A stretch of DNA of 64,000 bases from CAIZGX01 sp044239865 (GCA_044239865.1 JBIIAO010000002.1:310001-374000); one strand, 5' to 3'. Positions 17,127 to 26,642 are shown, counted from the first letter of the stretch. The notes: generated by a model from the letters alone, not told the origin. Translations and numbers: made by a program.

Positions 17127-20100
17127 ATGGAAAATGAACCCTTTCTCGTATTAAAAAGTTCTGCAGGGAGTGGAAAGACCTACGCCCTGGTTAGACACTT
17201 CATTTTTTTAAGTTTAAAGAGCGAAGAAGCCTTTGCTTACAGCCACATTTTGGCTATTACGTTCACCAATGCCGCAGCTTCTGAAATGAAGGAGCGCGTA
17301 ATGGAACGACTGCATGAATTCACCTTTCCAAAAGCATTAGAAGGAAAGAATGAATTGTTCAACGACATTCGGAAGGAACTCGATGTTTCTCCGATGATCT
17401 TGCAAGAGCGTGCAAGAAAAACCTTGTCGCACATGCTTCACAATTATTCGCGGTTGAGCATTAGCACCATTGATAGCTTTACGCACCGCATTGTGCGAGC
17501 CTTCGCGAAAGACCTTCAGATTCATCCAGATTTTTCCATTGAAATGGACACCGAAAAATTTCTCGAGCAATGTGTAGACGCGTGTCTCGATGAAGTCGGC
17601 GAAGATGCCGAATTAACGACCTATCTTGAAAATTACGTCATGAGTAATTTCGAAGAGGAAGAGGATTGGAACGTTAAAAAAGGAATGATTGGCATTTCAA
17701 GACAACTCGTGAAGGAAGATGCACGGAGCATTCTTCAACTGTTCGAGAATTTGCACATTACGGAATATGAATTAATAAAAAAAGCTTATCAAGCGAAACT
17801 GACAGAGCTTACTGAAGAGCTCTTCAAAAGAATCGATAATGTCTTGGAGAGGATTGAAGAGAACAATCTCACCGCACAAGATTTTTTCAATAATGGAAAA
17901 GGCACCATCACTTATTTGCGGAAAGTAAGAAGCGGAACTTTCGATTTACCCGGAGCCAACCTTCTCAAAGTTCTGGAAAAAGGATGGGGTAAACCGAAAC
18001 AAACGCAAGTAGATGCTCTGAATCCGCAGCTTAATGATACTGCAGAATACATTATTGAATGGTTGAAAGGAAACAACAAGCACGACTTCACTCGAATCAT
18101 TAAAATACTTCCTCGCATCTTCACGACCGGTTTGCTTAGCAAGCTGAACGCAGTGAGTCAGCGCATTAAAACAGAAGAAAACCTGTTGCTCATTTCAGAC
18201 TTTCACGCTATCGTTTCCGCTGTTGTTCAAGAAAGCAACGCTCCTTTTATTTATGAACGTGCAGGAGAACGATACCATCACATTCTCATCGATGAGTTTC
18301 AAGACACTTCTGAAATGCAATGGAAGAATTTCCTTCCACTTTTCGAAAACGCCATTGCGCAAGGAAATTTTAATTTGGTTGTTGGAGATGGAAAGCAGAG
18401 TATCTATCGTTGGAGAAATGGAAATGTTGAACAATTCGTTCGTCTTCCGAAATTGTACGATGGCGCTCCGGATACCATGCAACACTTACTAAGCAATGCA
18501 TACAAAGAAGATGTATTAAATACAAATAGAAGAAGTGGAAAAGCAATCATTGAATTCAACAACACCCTTTTCGGCGCATTGAAAGAAAAGCTCGGGCCGA
18601 TGCAAGATGTGTACGACAAACACGAGCAAGAATGCAGCAAAGACCATCCGGGTTATGTGGAAATTCAAACCACTGTAGTTGATCGAAAAGATTCAGGTGA
18701 TTTGCACATGTTGAATGGCATTGTTGATGCGATTCGTGAATGCAGAGAAGACGGATATGAATGGGGCGACATTGCCATTCTCACACGAAAAGGCAAATCG
18801 GAATCGACGAAAATTTCAGAATTCATTCTTCAACAAACCGAAAAAATTCCGTTGACAACGGAGGACAGTTTCTTGGTTCAAAATTCCGACGAAGTACAGC
18901 TGCTTATGGCGTGTATCAACTACTTCGGAAAAGAAACTGAGAATTTTTATCGCTTCAATTTAATTCGAAGAATTTGCGATGTATTTCCAGACCGATTCAG
19001 CTACAGCGAAATTATTTCAACCTATGTTGAACAGTTGGAAAAAGGAAAACTCCGTTTCAAAGTCAACGAGTTCCTCGACGAACACTACCCTGGACTGCGC
19101 AATATTGTGAAAGACAACGCACATCCGTTCGAGTGCATTCAAGAATTAATTCGTTATTTCCAATTGCAATTCGATGTGTATTTGGAATTCTTCGAAAATC
19201 AATTGCTGCAGCTCTCACACCGAAATGGAATGGGATTTTCAGAGATGACGGATTGGTGGAACGACAACCGCGGAAAGCTCTACATTCAAAGTGGTGCGAA
19301 GCAAAATGCCGTTCGTATTTTAACCATTCACAAAAGCAAAGGGTTGCAATTCCCTGTCGTTATCTTTCCGAAATTCGACACCAAACATCCGAATCAAACG
19401 TTGTGGGTGCAAGCGCCTGATGTTCACCCTGGGTATACCAAAGGACTCATTAACTTCACGCCTAGCAAGGCTCCCAAGGAAGATGACCCACACGAAATTC
19501 GAACAGAAAACAACAAGATTTTGCTCGACGACATGAACCTACTATACGTGGCGCTCACTCGTCCAGAAGACCGATTGTATTTCCTTACCGAAAGCAAACC
19601 TTCTTCAACGAATAGCGCCTTAAATACTTATCTCTACGACTACTTCAACACTCATCACGCCGGACTGAATAAATTTCACTTCGGAGAAAAAGTGAAGCAC
19701 GTGAAAGAGGAAAAGGCAGAAGAAAAAGCAATTGCTCTTTTAGATGGTACGCGACTCAATGCCGTGCAGCCCGACTTCCGCATGCGCGAAACGAAACGCA
19801 AAGACATGGAGGGAAAAGAAGCACTTATCATGGGAAACCATCTACACGCTTGTCTTTCAACCTTGAATCACTTGAGCACTTGGGAAGAATCTTTATCGAA
19901 TTACCTCTTCGAGCACACAGAGCTTCAACAAAAAGAAAAAGAAGTGCTCTCCAAACAAGTCAAAGAAACCTTGAGCCACGATTCCTTTCAGCAAATATTT
20001 AATACCGCAGATGAAGTGCTCACCGAGCATGACATTCAAGTGAACGTGCGCGAAGTGGCTCGTCCCGATCGAATTCATATAGGAAAGGACTATGTTGAAG

Positions 20101-20249
20101 TGTATGACTTCAAAACAGGCGCAGAAATGGACAAGCATTTGCAACAAGTGAAGAGCTACATGCATGCACTGCAAAGCGCCACAGACAAGCCTGTTCGAGG
20201 ATATTTAGCTTACACGAAAACAGGTACGTTGAAAGAAGTGGCCTTCTAA
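17127..20249 (+). CDS. UvrD-family helicase with C-terminal nuclease, AddA-like
   Basis: A 1040-residue superfamily 1A helicase-nuclease. Motif I is SSAGSGKTYAL near residue 14; Walker B is ILIDEFQDTSEMQW near residue 388; motif III is VVGDGKQSIYRWR; motif V is LTIHKSKGLQFPVVIFP near residue 732; motif VI is LLYVALTRPEDRLYF near residue 805. The C-terminal PD-(D/E)XK domain has HLHACLS, ARPDRIHI and the catalytic VYDFKTGAEM near residue 993 plus QVKSYMHAL. With the AddB-like protein at 1828-4605 it should form an AddAB/RecBCD-type end-resecting nuclease. The ATG at 17127 is chosen over an adjacent TTG at 17124. Stop codons of this gene and the convergent aminopeptidase gene touch (TAATTA). 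Confidence 0.92.
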   Translation: MENEPFLVLKSSAGSGKTYALVRHFIFLSLKSEEAFAYSHILAITFTNAAASEMKERVMERLHEFTFPKALEGKNELFNDIRKELDVSPMILQERARKTLSHMLHNYSRLSISTIDSFTHRIVRAFAKDLQIHPDFSIEMDTEKFLEQCVDACLDEVGEDAELTTYLENYVMSNFEEEEDWNVKKGMIGISRQLVKEDARSILQLFENLHITEYELIKKAYQAKLTELTEELFKRIDNVLERIEENNLTAQDFFNNGKGTITYLRKVRSGTFDLPGANLLKVLEKGWGKPKQTQVDALNPQLNDTAEYIIEWLKGNNKHDFTRIIKILPRIFTTGLLSKLNAVSQRIKTEENLLLISDFHAIVSAVVQESNAPFIYERAGERYHHILIDEFQDTSEMQWKNFLPLFENAIAQGNFNLVVGDGKQSIYRWRNGNVEQFVRLPKLYDGAPDTMQHLLSNAYKEDVLNTNRRSGKAIIEFNNTLFGALKEKLGPMQDVYDKHEQECSKDHPGYVEIQTTVVDRKDSGDLHMLNGIVDAIRECREDGYEWGDIAILTRKGKSESTKISEFILQQTEKIPLTTEDSFLVQNSDEVQLLMACINYFGKETENFYRFNLIRRICDVFPDRFSYSEIISTYVEQLEKGKLRFKVNEFLDEHYPGLRNIVKDNAHPFECIQELIRYFQLQFDVYLEFFENQLLQLSHRNGMGFSEMTDWWNDNRGKLYIQSGAKQNAVRILTIHKSKGLQFPVVIFPKFDTKHPNQTLWVQAPDVHPGYTKGLINFTPSKAPKEDDPHEIRTENNKILLDDMNLLYVALTRPEDRLYFLTESKPSSTNSALNTYLYDYFNTHHAGLNKFHFGEKVKHVKEEKAEEKAIALLDGTRLNAVQPDFRMRETKRKDMEGKEALIMGNHLHACLSTLNHLSTWEESLSNYLFEHTELQQKEKEVLSKQVKETLSHDSFQQIFNTADEVLTEHDIQVNVREVARPDRIHIGKDYVEVYDFKTGAEMDKHLQQVKSYMHALQSATDKPVRGYLAYTKTGTLKEVAF

Positions 20250-21539
20250 TTATTTAGTGCACAACGCTTCAATCTCTTCGACTTCCAACGGGAAATTCGC
20301 GAACAAATCGCGACTTCCGTTTTCAGTAATAACGATGTTGTTTTCTAAACGAATGCCTAGATTTTCTTCAGGAATGTAAATGCCCGGTTCCACGGTGAAG
20401 ACGTTTCCAACTTCAATAGGCTTGTTCCAATTTCCAACATCGTGAACATCTAATCCTAAGAAGTGAGAAGTTCCGTGCATGAAATATTTCTTGTATGCAG
20501 GCCATGAAGGATTTTGATTCTTCACGTCTTCTTCCGAAATCAAATTTAGCTTTACCAATTCCACTGTCATCATCTCGCCTACTGCCACGTGGTATTCAGA
20601 CATAATCACACCTGGCTTCAAATAAGCCGTGGCTTGTTTCATTACTGAAAGAACAGCGTTGTAAACGTCCTTCTGACGCTCTGTGAATTTTCCACTTACA
20701 GGCAAACAGCGGGTCATGTCGGCAGAATAATTTCCATATTCAGCACCCACATCGAGAAGTATTACATCTCCATCCTTACACGGTTTGTCATTGTCGATGT
20801 AGTGCAAAACGCAAGCGCTTTCACCCGACGCAATAATTGGTGTGTAACCAAATCCACGAGAGCCACTGCTCAAAAATTCATGAGCGAATTCCGCTTCAAT
20901 TACATATTCCAAAACGCCTGGACGAATCATTTTCATGACCCGCAACAAACCGTTGTGCGTGATATCGACAGCCTTTTGAATTTGAGCAATCTCTTCTTCG
21001 TCTTTCACAGCGCGCAAAGCATGCATGATTGGAGCAGCTCTGTCAATAGTATGATGAGGGTATTTCTCGCGGAACCATTTAGACAAGCGCATTTCACGCG
21101 TCTCAACTTCAATGGTAGCGCGTGAATGCTCGTTGCTATTCAAGTAAACTGAAGAAGCTTCACCAATAACTGTATGAAGTATTTTCTCGAATTCAGAAGT
21201 CCAGTAAATTGTTGTAACACCCGTGCGATCTTTCGCCTGTGCTTTATTCAATTTCGCTCCTTCCCAAACAGCAATGTGATCATTCGTTTCGCGAACAAAA
21301 AGCATTTCTCTATGCGCAGGATTCGTAGCGTCTGGAAAAAGAAGAAGCATCGTTTCCTCTTGATCTACACCCGTTAAATAAAAAATATCGCTGTGCTGCT
21401 TGAAAGGCAAAGTGCCGTCGGCGCTGGTTGGATAAATATCGTTACTCGTAAAAATAGCCAACCCTTTATCTTCCATGCGAGAAGCAAAGCGTTTGCGATT
21501 GTTTGAATAATGTGTTGAAGAAAGAGCTGTGTAGCGCAT
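20250..21539 (-). CDS. pepP: Xaa-Pro aminopeptidase (aminopeptidase P family)
   Basis: A 429-residue cytoplasmic metallopeptidase that removes the N-terminal residue before a proline. The N-terminal 'creatinase-like' domain is followed by a pita-bread catalytic domain with the expected metal ligands: LLDVGAEYGNYSADMTR (two Asp), HGTSHFLGLDVHD (His), TVEPGIYIPEE (Glu) and GIRLENNIVIT (Glu). The length fits PepP-type proteins that carry the complete N-terminal domain. The gene starts 8 bases after the end of the lysyl-oxidase-like gene, so the two may be cotranscribed without a functional link. Confidence 0.93.
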   Translation of the reverse strand: MRYTALSSTHYSNNRKRFASRMEDKGLAIFTSNDIYPTSADGTLPFKQHSDIFYLTGVDQEETMLLLFPDATNPAHREMLFVRETNDHIAVWEGAKLNKAQAKDRTGVTTIYWTSEFEKILHTVIGEASSVYLNSNEHSRATIEVETREMRLSKWFREKYPHHTIDRAAPIMHALRAVKDEEEIAQIQKAVDITHNGLLRVMKMIRPGVLEYVIEAEFAHEFLSSGSRGFGYTPIIASGESACVLHYIDNDKPCKDGDVILLDVGAEYGNYSADMTRCLPVSGKFTERQKDVYNAVLSVMKQATAYLKPGVIMSEYHVAVGEMMTVELVKLNLISEEDVKNQNPSWPAYKKYFMHGTSHFLGLDVHDVGNWNKPIEVGNVFTVEPGIYIPEENLGIRLENNIVITENGSRDLFANFPLEVEEIEALCTK

Positions 21540-21547
21540 AATATAAA

Positions 21548-23596
21548 TTACAATTTGACAAATCTAATAGAGTTTCCTTTACTGGTGGAATTAAATGGAT
21601 GAATGGTATAAACGCCGGAAGAAAGGTCAGAAACTTCAAGTGTATTCCAAACATTCAGACTTAAAGCAGAAATAATCTTAATGGTTCTTCCCGATGCATC
21701 TTGAATAGCAACATGAGTTGTACCCTCTGCCATTGCGTTAACCCGCAAACGAATTTCATTCGATGCTGGATTCGGAAATACTTCCGTAGATGTCGTGAGA
21801 AGATTAGTGAGTTCAGATACATTTATCCCCTGAACGCACGAACCGTAGATATATGATGGTATTCTTTCCGCATTGTTATTCACAACATCTACAACTTCAT
21901 CTATGCAGATTTCATTATTTCCATAATTCGCAAGGTAAACACGGCACAAGCTTGTGGGAGCAAGACTGTTCTCGATTTTATTTCCATAAATATTGGAAAC
22001 AGCGAAAACAGATTCCGTAAAGGTGTTGAATCCAGTTTCACAACTGAAAACAGTAGCATCTACGATACTTGTAACACCGATTACATCTGCACCCGAAATT
22101 TCAAATTGATACGCTGTTACATCATCTACTGCACTCATCAATTCAATATCTATATATCCCTCAGTAGCATTAAAATTCGAAATTGATAGACCCGCTGAAG
22201 TGTTCACATTCACAATATTTCTCGGGAAATCACATGCATTCGTAATGGTGGAACCGCCGTTTCCGCCGTTCATGCACCACTCTGCTAAGTATATATCGTA
22301 GACAGAAATTTCACCGTTCGCATTTAGGTCATTGCACGTTGTCGCAGTAATATTCTCTTGCGACAATATTCCCATGTACACACTAACATCTGATGTGTTT
22401 AAATCGTTGTCTGGATTAACATCACCAAAAATCGACGGGCCATTGCAAACTCCGTTACAATCCAATTCTGCTGATCCATTAATGCTTCCCGTGCAATCGA
22501 TGTAGGACGGACAATCCGCCAACAATTCAAACGTTGGAACTCCATTATTCCAAAAAATCTCCATACAAACAGAAACCGCGTTGTTCTGAGTGTTGCTCTC
22601 GTATCTGCCCAAGGCATCTGGCAAGTAGAAAGGGTTTACTAAAGCCACAAAGCGGTATTGGCCTGCTGGAATTCCGGTAATGTCTAACCATTGACACTGC
22701 GTTCCTGCTCCATAAATATCATAGCATCCTGAAGAAATTCCCATATCAGAACAATTGTATTGACCAAAGCCACACAAATCCATTACGCAAAATCCATTTT
22801 TATGTCCGACTGGAACGAGATCTCCATTTTCATCCATTAGACGATAATCTCCATATCCCTCATAATGCGTATGCCCATGACAATTCACTACGCTAAACAT
22901 TTCTGGATTAGCGGAAGGGTTGCCAATGTAATAATCGGCTTGACCTATGTTGTCAATTTTTGAGCTAAATCCAATGATCCATCTATTTCCATATCCTGTA
23001 ACACAACCTTCTTGAACATCGCACTCAGCTGCACCAATTTGACTGATATATAACGAATTTACCAATGCCAAGCTGTCAAATCTTAAATCGGGTTGCGAGC
23101 AAAGTTCACTTGGAAAAAAGACACATGAACCGTCGTCTTCAGTAGCCATTGGATTAAAATTACAAGCTGTAGGATTTGTACATCCGACAATTTGTCCGAT
23201 ATACGTAATATTAAAGTTTACTGAATCCGTGCAATCTGCAAAATAATCACCAATTCTTACAAAATAAATTGTTCCGGCAGTGAGATTTACCTCGACATGC
23301 GCTTGAAGGCCGCAGAAATCGTCGTTATAAGCATACGTGCCCTCTGCAAACTCTGTTGGAGTGGCGACACACGATTCATATATCCAAATCTTGGTATCGC
23401 AGCTGTTGGTTCCACAAGTTGAGAATTCGGTAATGCCGGATTCTAAGGGAATGTAAGTGAACCAAGTGTCTTCATACATACCTACATAATCACCTGTAGT
23501 TATTAAAGCAATTGGGTTATCACATGTTGTTCCTTGCTGAGCATGGGCAGATAGCATCAAAGCAACACCTGCAAAAAGTAAAATTAGTTTCTTCAT
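21548..23596 (-). CDS. Secreted lysyl-oxidase-like protein with dockerin-like and T9SS type A domains
   Basis: A 682-residue exported protein. Signal peptide at 1-19 (ending SAHA). After an N-terminal beta-rich region (about 20-140) and a GCTNPTACNFNPMATEDDGS motif common in Bacteroidota surface proteins comes a lysyl oxidase domain (about 170-355): CHGHTHYEGYGDYRL near 240 is the copper-binding His motif; GHKNGFC near 265 and GCYDIYG near 290 match the Lys and Tyr regions that form the LTQ cofactor in animal lysyl oxidase; CQWLDITGIPAGQYRFV follows as in animal enzymes. Around 385-440 two calcium-binding dockerin-like repeats are seen (GDVNPDNDLNTSDV, DLNANGEISVYDI). The last 80 residues (VFPNPASNEIRL, LSSGVYTI) are a type A sorting domain. 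Expected to oxidise lysine or other primary amines outside the cell; substrate unknown. Confidence 0.88.
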   Translation of the reverse strand: MKKLILLFAGVALMLSAHAQQGTTCDNPIALITTGDYVGMYEDTWFTYIPLESGITEFSTCGTNSCDTKIWIYESCVATPTEFAEGTYAYNDDFCGLQAHVEVNLTAGTIYFVRIGDYFADCTDSVNFNITYIGQIVGCTNPTACNFNPMATEDDGSCVFFPSELCSQPDLRFDSLALVNSLYISQIGAAECDVQEGCVTGYGNRWIIGFSSKIDNIGQADYYIGNPSANPEMFSVVNCHGHTHYEGYGDYRLMDENGDLVPVGHKNGFCVMDLCGFGQYNCSDMGISSGCYDIYGAGTQCQWLDITGIPAGQYRFVALVNPFYLPDALGRYESNTQNNAVSVCMEIFWNNGVPTFELLADCPSYIDCTGSINGSAELDCNGVCNGPSIFGDVNPDNDLNTSDVSVYMGILSQENITATTCNDLNANGEISVYDIYLAEWCMNGGNGGSTITNACDFPRNIVNVNTSAGLSISNFNATEGYIDIELMSAVDDVTAYQFEISGADVIGVTSIVDATVFSCETGFNTFTESVFAVSNIYGNKIENSLAPTSLCRVYLANYGNNEICIDEVVDVVNNNAERIPSYIYGSCVQGINVSELTNLLTTSTEVFPNPASNEIRLRVNAMAEGTTHVAIQDASGRTIKIISALSLNVWNTLEVSDLSSGVYTIHPFNSTSKGNSIRFVKL

Positions 23597-23660
23597 AATT
23601 CAGATTAAGATTCCCGAAGTTAACGATTTCACTTGAATGCCCTCTGCTAATTCCGACAAT

Positions 23661-24368
23661 TCATTTCAAGTCTATGCCCTTATCCTTTTTCTTATTGAAT
23701 TCCCACTTGTATCCCGTGAGAATCACAAAATCCATATCGGCATTCGAAAGATCGCGTTGCACCAAATACCCGACAGATATGGCGTTAGACTTATCTAACT
23801 TATACTTTAAAGATACTTGACTTCTCCAATTCGAATTTTCCAATGTAATTGGAAGGAAGAACAATTCATGGCTCACTTGAAAAGTCAATTTTTCCCACTT
23901 GGAAAACTCTAAGCTTATTTTTTCTCGCCAAATTGATTTGATATCAATTTCCGAAGTGATTGCCCGAGAAATTTGACAGCGTGTTGTTGAGGACAATTTA
24001 AAGTTCTTGAAAGGGAAACTCAATTGAGCACCCAATGACCATCTCTTTCTAACGTTGAACCAATCTTCTTGGCGTCTGGCACCAACGCGATATTCCAAGG
24101 AAGTTGTGAGGTACTTACTCCATTTTTTATCCGTTCCAAAATCAGAAAAAACGTTACTCACCTGAGAGACGTTTTCATTAAATCGAATTTCAGGGTCAAT
24201 GTGTAATGACCAATCTTTAAAAATTTTCGGATCCTTCCAAGGAGTTAAATCTTTGATGTCGCTGGAAAAAGAGAAGGCATTCCACATTCCTGCATCGTTA
24301 ACATTCTGGGCAGAACCATACGATGCTAGAAGAACGAAAAAAAATAACGCGCTATTAAGGCGTGTCAT
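23661..24368 (-). CDS. DUF2490 family protein
   Basis: A 235-residue exported protein with a signal peptide (LFFFVLLASYGSAQ) followed by VNDAGMWNAFSF, then a series of amphipathic strands rich in Trp and basic residues (SLEYRVGARRQEDWFNVRKRWSLG, given here only as a region near residues 90-115) and a final strand LTGYKWEFN. This is the pattern of the DUF2490 family, thought to be small outer membrane barrels of unknown function. Its start overlaps the end of the upstream lipoprotein gene by 14 bases, placing it in a yebC-lipoprotein-DUF2490 run. Confidence 0.75.
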   Translation of the reverse strand: MTRLNSALFFFVLLASYGSAQNVNDAGMWNAFSFSSDIKDLTPWKDPKIFKDWSLHIDPEIRFNENVSQVSNVFSDFGTDKKWSKYLTTSLEYRVGARRQEDWFNVRKRWSLGAQLSFPFKNFKLSSTTRCQISRAITSEIDIKSIWREKISLEFSKWEKLTFQVSHELFFLPITLENSNWRSQVSLKYKLDKSNAISVGYLVQRDLSNADMDFVILTGYKWEFNKKKDKGIDLK

Positions 24369-24771
24369 AGATGGTTAAATCTGAAACAACCTCATGGTCA
24401 TCGTTGTCTGTGAGTTCAACCTCTTTCAGCACAACCATTTTCATTGGATCTGTAGTCGGTGGATTTTGTCCCGTTGTGTCTCTGCTGTAGGTATACACGG
24501 TGTATTTTCCTTTGCGAAGGTTTCTGAATTCGAAATTTCCTTCGTAATCAGACATCACTTTATCATCGGGTGAAAGATGCTCGCCGTAAACAATATAGAC
24601 TTCGACATCTGCTGCAGGCACGGTATAAACTGCAGTAGCCGGGTTGGTTAAAACAACACGATACTCCTTCAAAATAGTTCCAGAAATAGTTCCTGCCCCT
24701 CCTGTACCCGGATCTTTCGTACATGCCGAAAAAACGGCAATAACAGCTAACAAGTAAATTACTTTTTTCAT
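24355..24771 (-). CDS. Small lipoprotein with carboxypeptidase-regulatory-like fold
   Basis: A 138-residue lipoprotein: signal MKKVIYLLAVIAVFSAC with lipobox FSAC, then TKDPGTGGAGTISGTI and a single beta-sandwich domain with DYEGNFEFRNLRKGKYTVYTY, the sequence pattern of carboxypeptidase regulatory-like/SpaA-like modules. No catalytic residues are evident. It probably sits in the outer membrane and binds or supports another envelope protein, perhaps the DUF2490 product encoded by the overlapping next gene. It starts at the stop codon of yebC, so the genes are likely cotranscribed. Confidence 0.8.
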   Translation of the reverse strand: MKKVIYLLAVIAVFSACTKDPGTGGAGTISGTILKEYRVVLTNPATAVYTVPAADVEVYIVYGEHLSPDDKVMSDYEGNFEFRNLRKGKYTVYTYSRDTTGQNPPTTDPMKMVVLKEVELTDNDDHEVVSDLTIYDTP

Positions 24772-25481
24772 TATTTCAAATTGTGATAGACTGCTTGAAC
24801 ATCTTCGTCCTCCTCAATCTTTTCAATCAACTCTAAAATTTCATCGGTTTGCTCTTCTGAAATTTCCGCATATGTATTCGGAATGCGCTCAAGACTTGAC
24901 TTATTTGGTATTATTCCACGATCCTCCAATGCCTTTTGCATATTTCCAAAGTCAGAAAACACGGTGTAAATAACCATTTCATTCTCCTCCTGCTCTGAAC
25001 TATCTAGCCCGTGATCAATCAATTCCAATTCCAATTCTTCCCAAGAAGGAATTTGATCCATCGCCAATCTGAAAACACCTTTGCGTTCAAAAATGAAAGA
25101 CAATGAGCCGCTGTTTCCCATGAGCCCACCGCTTCGATTAAAATACAAACGAATGTTTGCGACAGTTCTTGTTGGATTGTCGGTAGCTGTTTCAACTAAA
25201 ATTGGAATTCCATAAGGACCATATCCTTCGTAAACTACCTCTTCATAGTTGCTGGCATCTTTACTAGAAGCTCTTTTGATTGCGGCATCCACCCGATCTT
25301 TCGGCATGTTTACACCTTTGGCATTTGCTACACATTGACGCAAACGCGGGTTGTAAGAGGGGTCTGGTCCGCCTGCCTTAACGGCCATTGCAATTTCTTT
25401 TCCTATGCGAGTAAAGGCTTTCGCCATGCGATCATAGCGCGCGAACATCTTGTGCTTGCGCTTTTCAAACATTCTTCCCAT
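24771..25481 (-). CDS. YebC/PmpR family protein
   Basis: A 236-residue member of the YebC/PmpR family, known as DNA-binding regulators and, in more recent work on the family, as factors acting on translation of difficult sequences. The N-terminus MGRMFEKRKHKMFARYDRMA, with the helical KAFTRIGKEI, is the Bacteroidota variant of the more usual MAGHSKW start; the core CVANAKGVNMPKDRVDAAIKRA, YEGYGPYGIPILVE and ATDNPTRTVANIR is intact, as is GSLSFIFERKG. The acidic C-terminus (ELIEKIEEDEDVQAVYHNL) is typical. A TAnnTTTG element lies just upstream. Here it heads a run with two envelope protein genes. Confidence 0.93.
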   Translation of the reverse strand: MGRMFEKRKHKMFARYDRMAKAFTRIGKEIAMAVKAGGPDPSYNPRLRQCVANAKGVNMPKDRVDAAIKRASSKDASNYEEVVYEGYGPYGIPILVETATDNPTRTVANIRLYFNRSGGLMGNSGSLSFIFERKGVFRLAMDQIPSWEELELELIDHGLDSSEQEENEMVIYTVFSDFGNMQKALEDRGIIPNKSSLERIPNTYAEISEEQTDEILELIEKIEEDEDVQAVYHNLK

Positions 25482-25515
25482 GTGGTAAATCTATTTTTGG
25501 TCCTTGCGGATAAGA

Positions 25516-25523
25516 CAAAAATA
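25516..25523 (-). promoter_or_regulatory. TAnnTTTG element before yebC
   Basis: Minus-strand TATTTTTG in the 46-base gap between the desaturase stop and the yebC start, about 35 bases before the start codon. No clear TTG was seen at the upstream position. Confidence 0.4.
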
Positions 25524-25527
25524 CAAC

Positions 25528-26589
25528 TTATGCGGCTCCTAAAATGCGCAGATGGCTAATGTGTGCCCGAATGGCAGATAATACGTTTGGATATTCCTGA
25601 TATTCCAACCCAAATTCTTCACAGGTCTCTCGAACAATTCCGCTAATTGCCGGATAATGTATATGACTTATTCTTGGAAAAAGATGGTGCTCGACCTGGA
25701 AATTCAATCCGCCAGTTAACCAAGAAACAACTTTATTTTTTGTCGCGAAGTTTGCGGTAGTGTTTAATTGGTGAACGGCCCATTCGTCTTTCAACGTTCG
25801 GCCCTGTGACTCTGGCAAATGAAAAGACCTTCCTTCAACAATGTGAGCCAATTGAAACACAACTGCGATAATCCAGCCTGTGACAAAAAGCATTACGCCA
25901 TAACCAATCAGGGCTTTCAGCCAACCAACTACAAGTAAAGGAATAATGAAAAATACAACAATATAAAAAACCTTGCTCGCCCAAAATATGATGTGTTCAT
26001 TACGCGGAATTTTACGGATTGGGGTTTCACCAATTTTCCGAGTGAAATACTTATTGAAATCCTTTATGTACACCCATAAAAAATAGGTGGTGCCGTAAAT
26101 TAATGTCCAATAAATGTGTTGATATTTATGGAACCAATACTTCTTTTGTTGCTCGTTCACACGTAAGAAAGGCTCTACGTCTATATCCTCATCTACGCCA
26201 TGAACGTTGGTGTAAACGTGATGAAGCTGGTTATGCTTGAGCTTCCATAAGAATACATTTCCACCAATAATATTCAATGAATACCCCATCATTTGATTCA
26301 CCCAAGACTTCGAAGAGAAACTTCCATGAGCACTGTCGTGCATAAGATTAAAGCCTATAGCCGCGAACACCATACCCAACACAGACCAAAGAATCAGTTG
26401 TGCTGCCCACGATTGAAAAAACAACAGAGAGGCGTAAACAACGGCTATAGAAACCAAAAGCAGGGTAGCTTTTGTATAAATTTTCCAATTGCCAGTTCTG
26501 CTAATTCCTTTCGTTGTGAAATATTGTTCTACACGCGTATTCAAAGTATCGAAAAATGGGTGTGCCTGATTACCTAGTGAAAATGCCAA
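25528..26589 (-). CDS. Fatty acid desaturase (second paralogue)
   Basis: A 353-residue membrane di-iron desaturase, closely similar over its length to the one at 5992-7062. Histidine boxes are NLMHDSAHGSF, KHNQLHHVYTN and QVEHHLFPRISH, the last identical in both copies. Shared flanks include MLFVTGWIIAVVFQLAHIVE here and the matching VTGIVIAVVFQLAHVVE there. The start codon is a TTG at 26587-26589 (AFSLGNQAHPFFDTL), with a promoter-like element 26 bases upstream. Two paralogues in one window suggest either different regiospecificity or different expression conditions such as growth temperature; the sequence does not decide. Confidence 0.93.
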   Translation of the reverse strand: MAFSLGNQAHPFFDTLNTRVEQYFTTKGISRTGNWKIYTKATLLLVSIAVVYASLLFFQSWAAQLILWSVLGMVFAAIGFNLMHDSAHGSFSSKSWVNQMMGYSLNIIGGNVFLWKLKHNQLHHVYTNVHGVDEDIDVEPFLRVNEQQKKYWFHKYQHIYWTLIYGTTYFLWVYIKDFNKYFTRKIGETPIRKIPRNEHIIFWASKVFYIVVFFIIPLLVVGWLKALIGYGVMLFVTGWIIAVVFQLAHIVEGRSFHLPESQGRTLKDEWAVHQLNTTANFATKNKVVSWLTGGLNFQVEHHLFPRISHIHYPAISGIVRETCEEFGLEYQEYPNVLSAIRAHISHLRILGAA

Positions 26590-26614
26590 TGTATGATCTC
26601 CTTTATTGTTTAAT

Positions 26615-26642
26615 CAAATATACGGCTCGAAAAGTTGCACAA
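26615..26642 (-). promoter_or_regulatory. Bacteroidota-type promoter for the second desaturase
   Basis: On the minus strand, TTG (26640-26642), 17-base spacer, TATATTTG (26615-26622), a full match to TTG-N17-23-TAnnTTTG, 25 bases before the TTG start codon. The divergent purH gene starts about 90 bases away on the other side. Confidence 0.55.
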
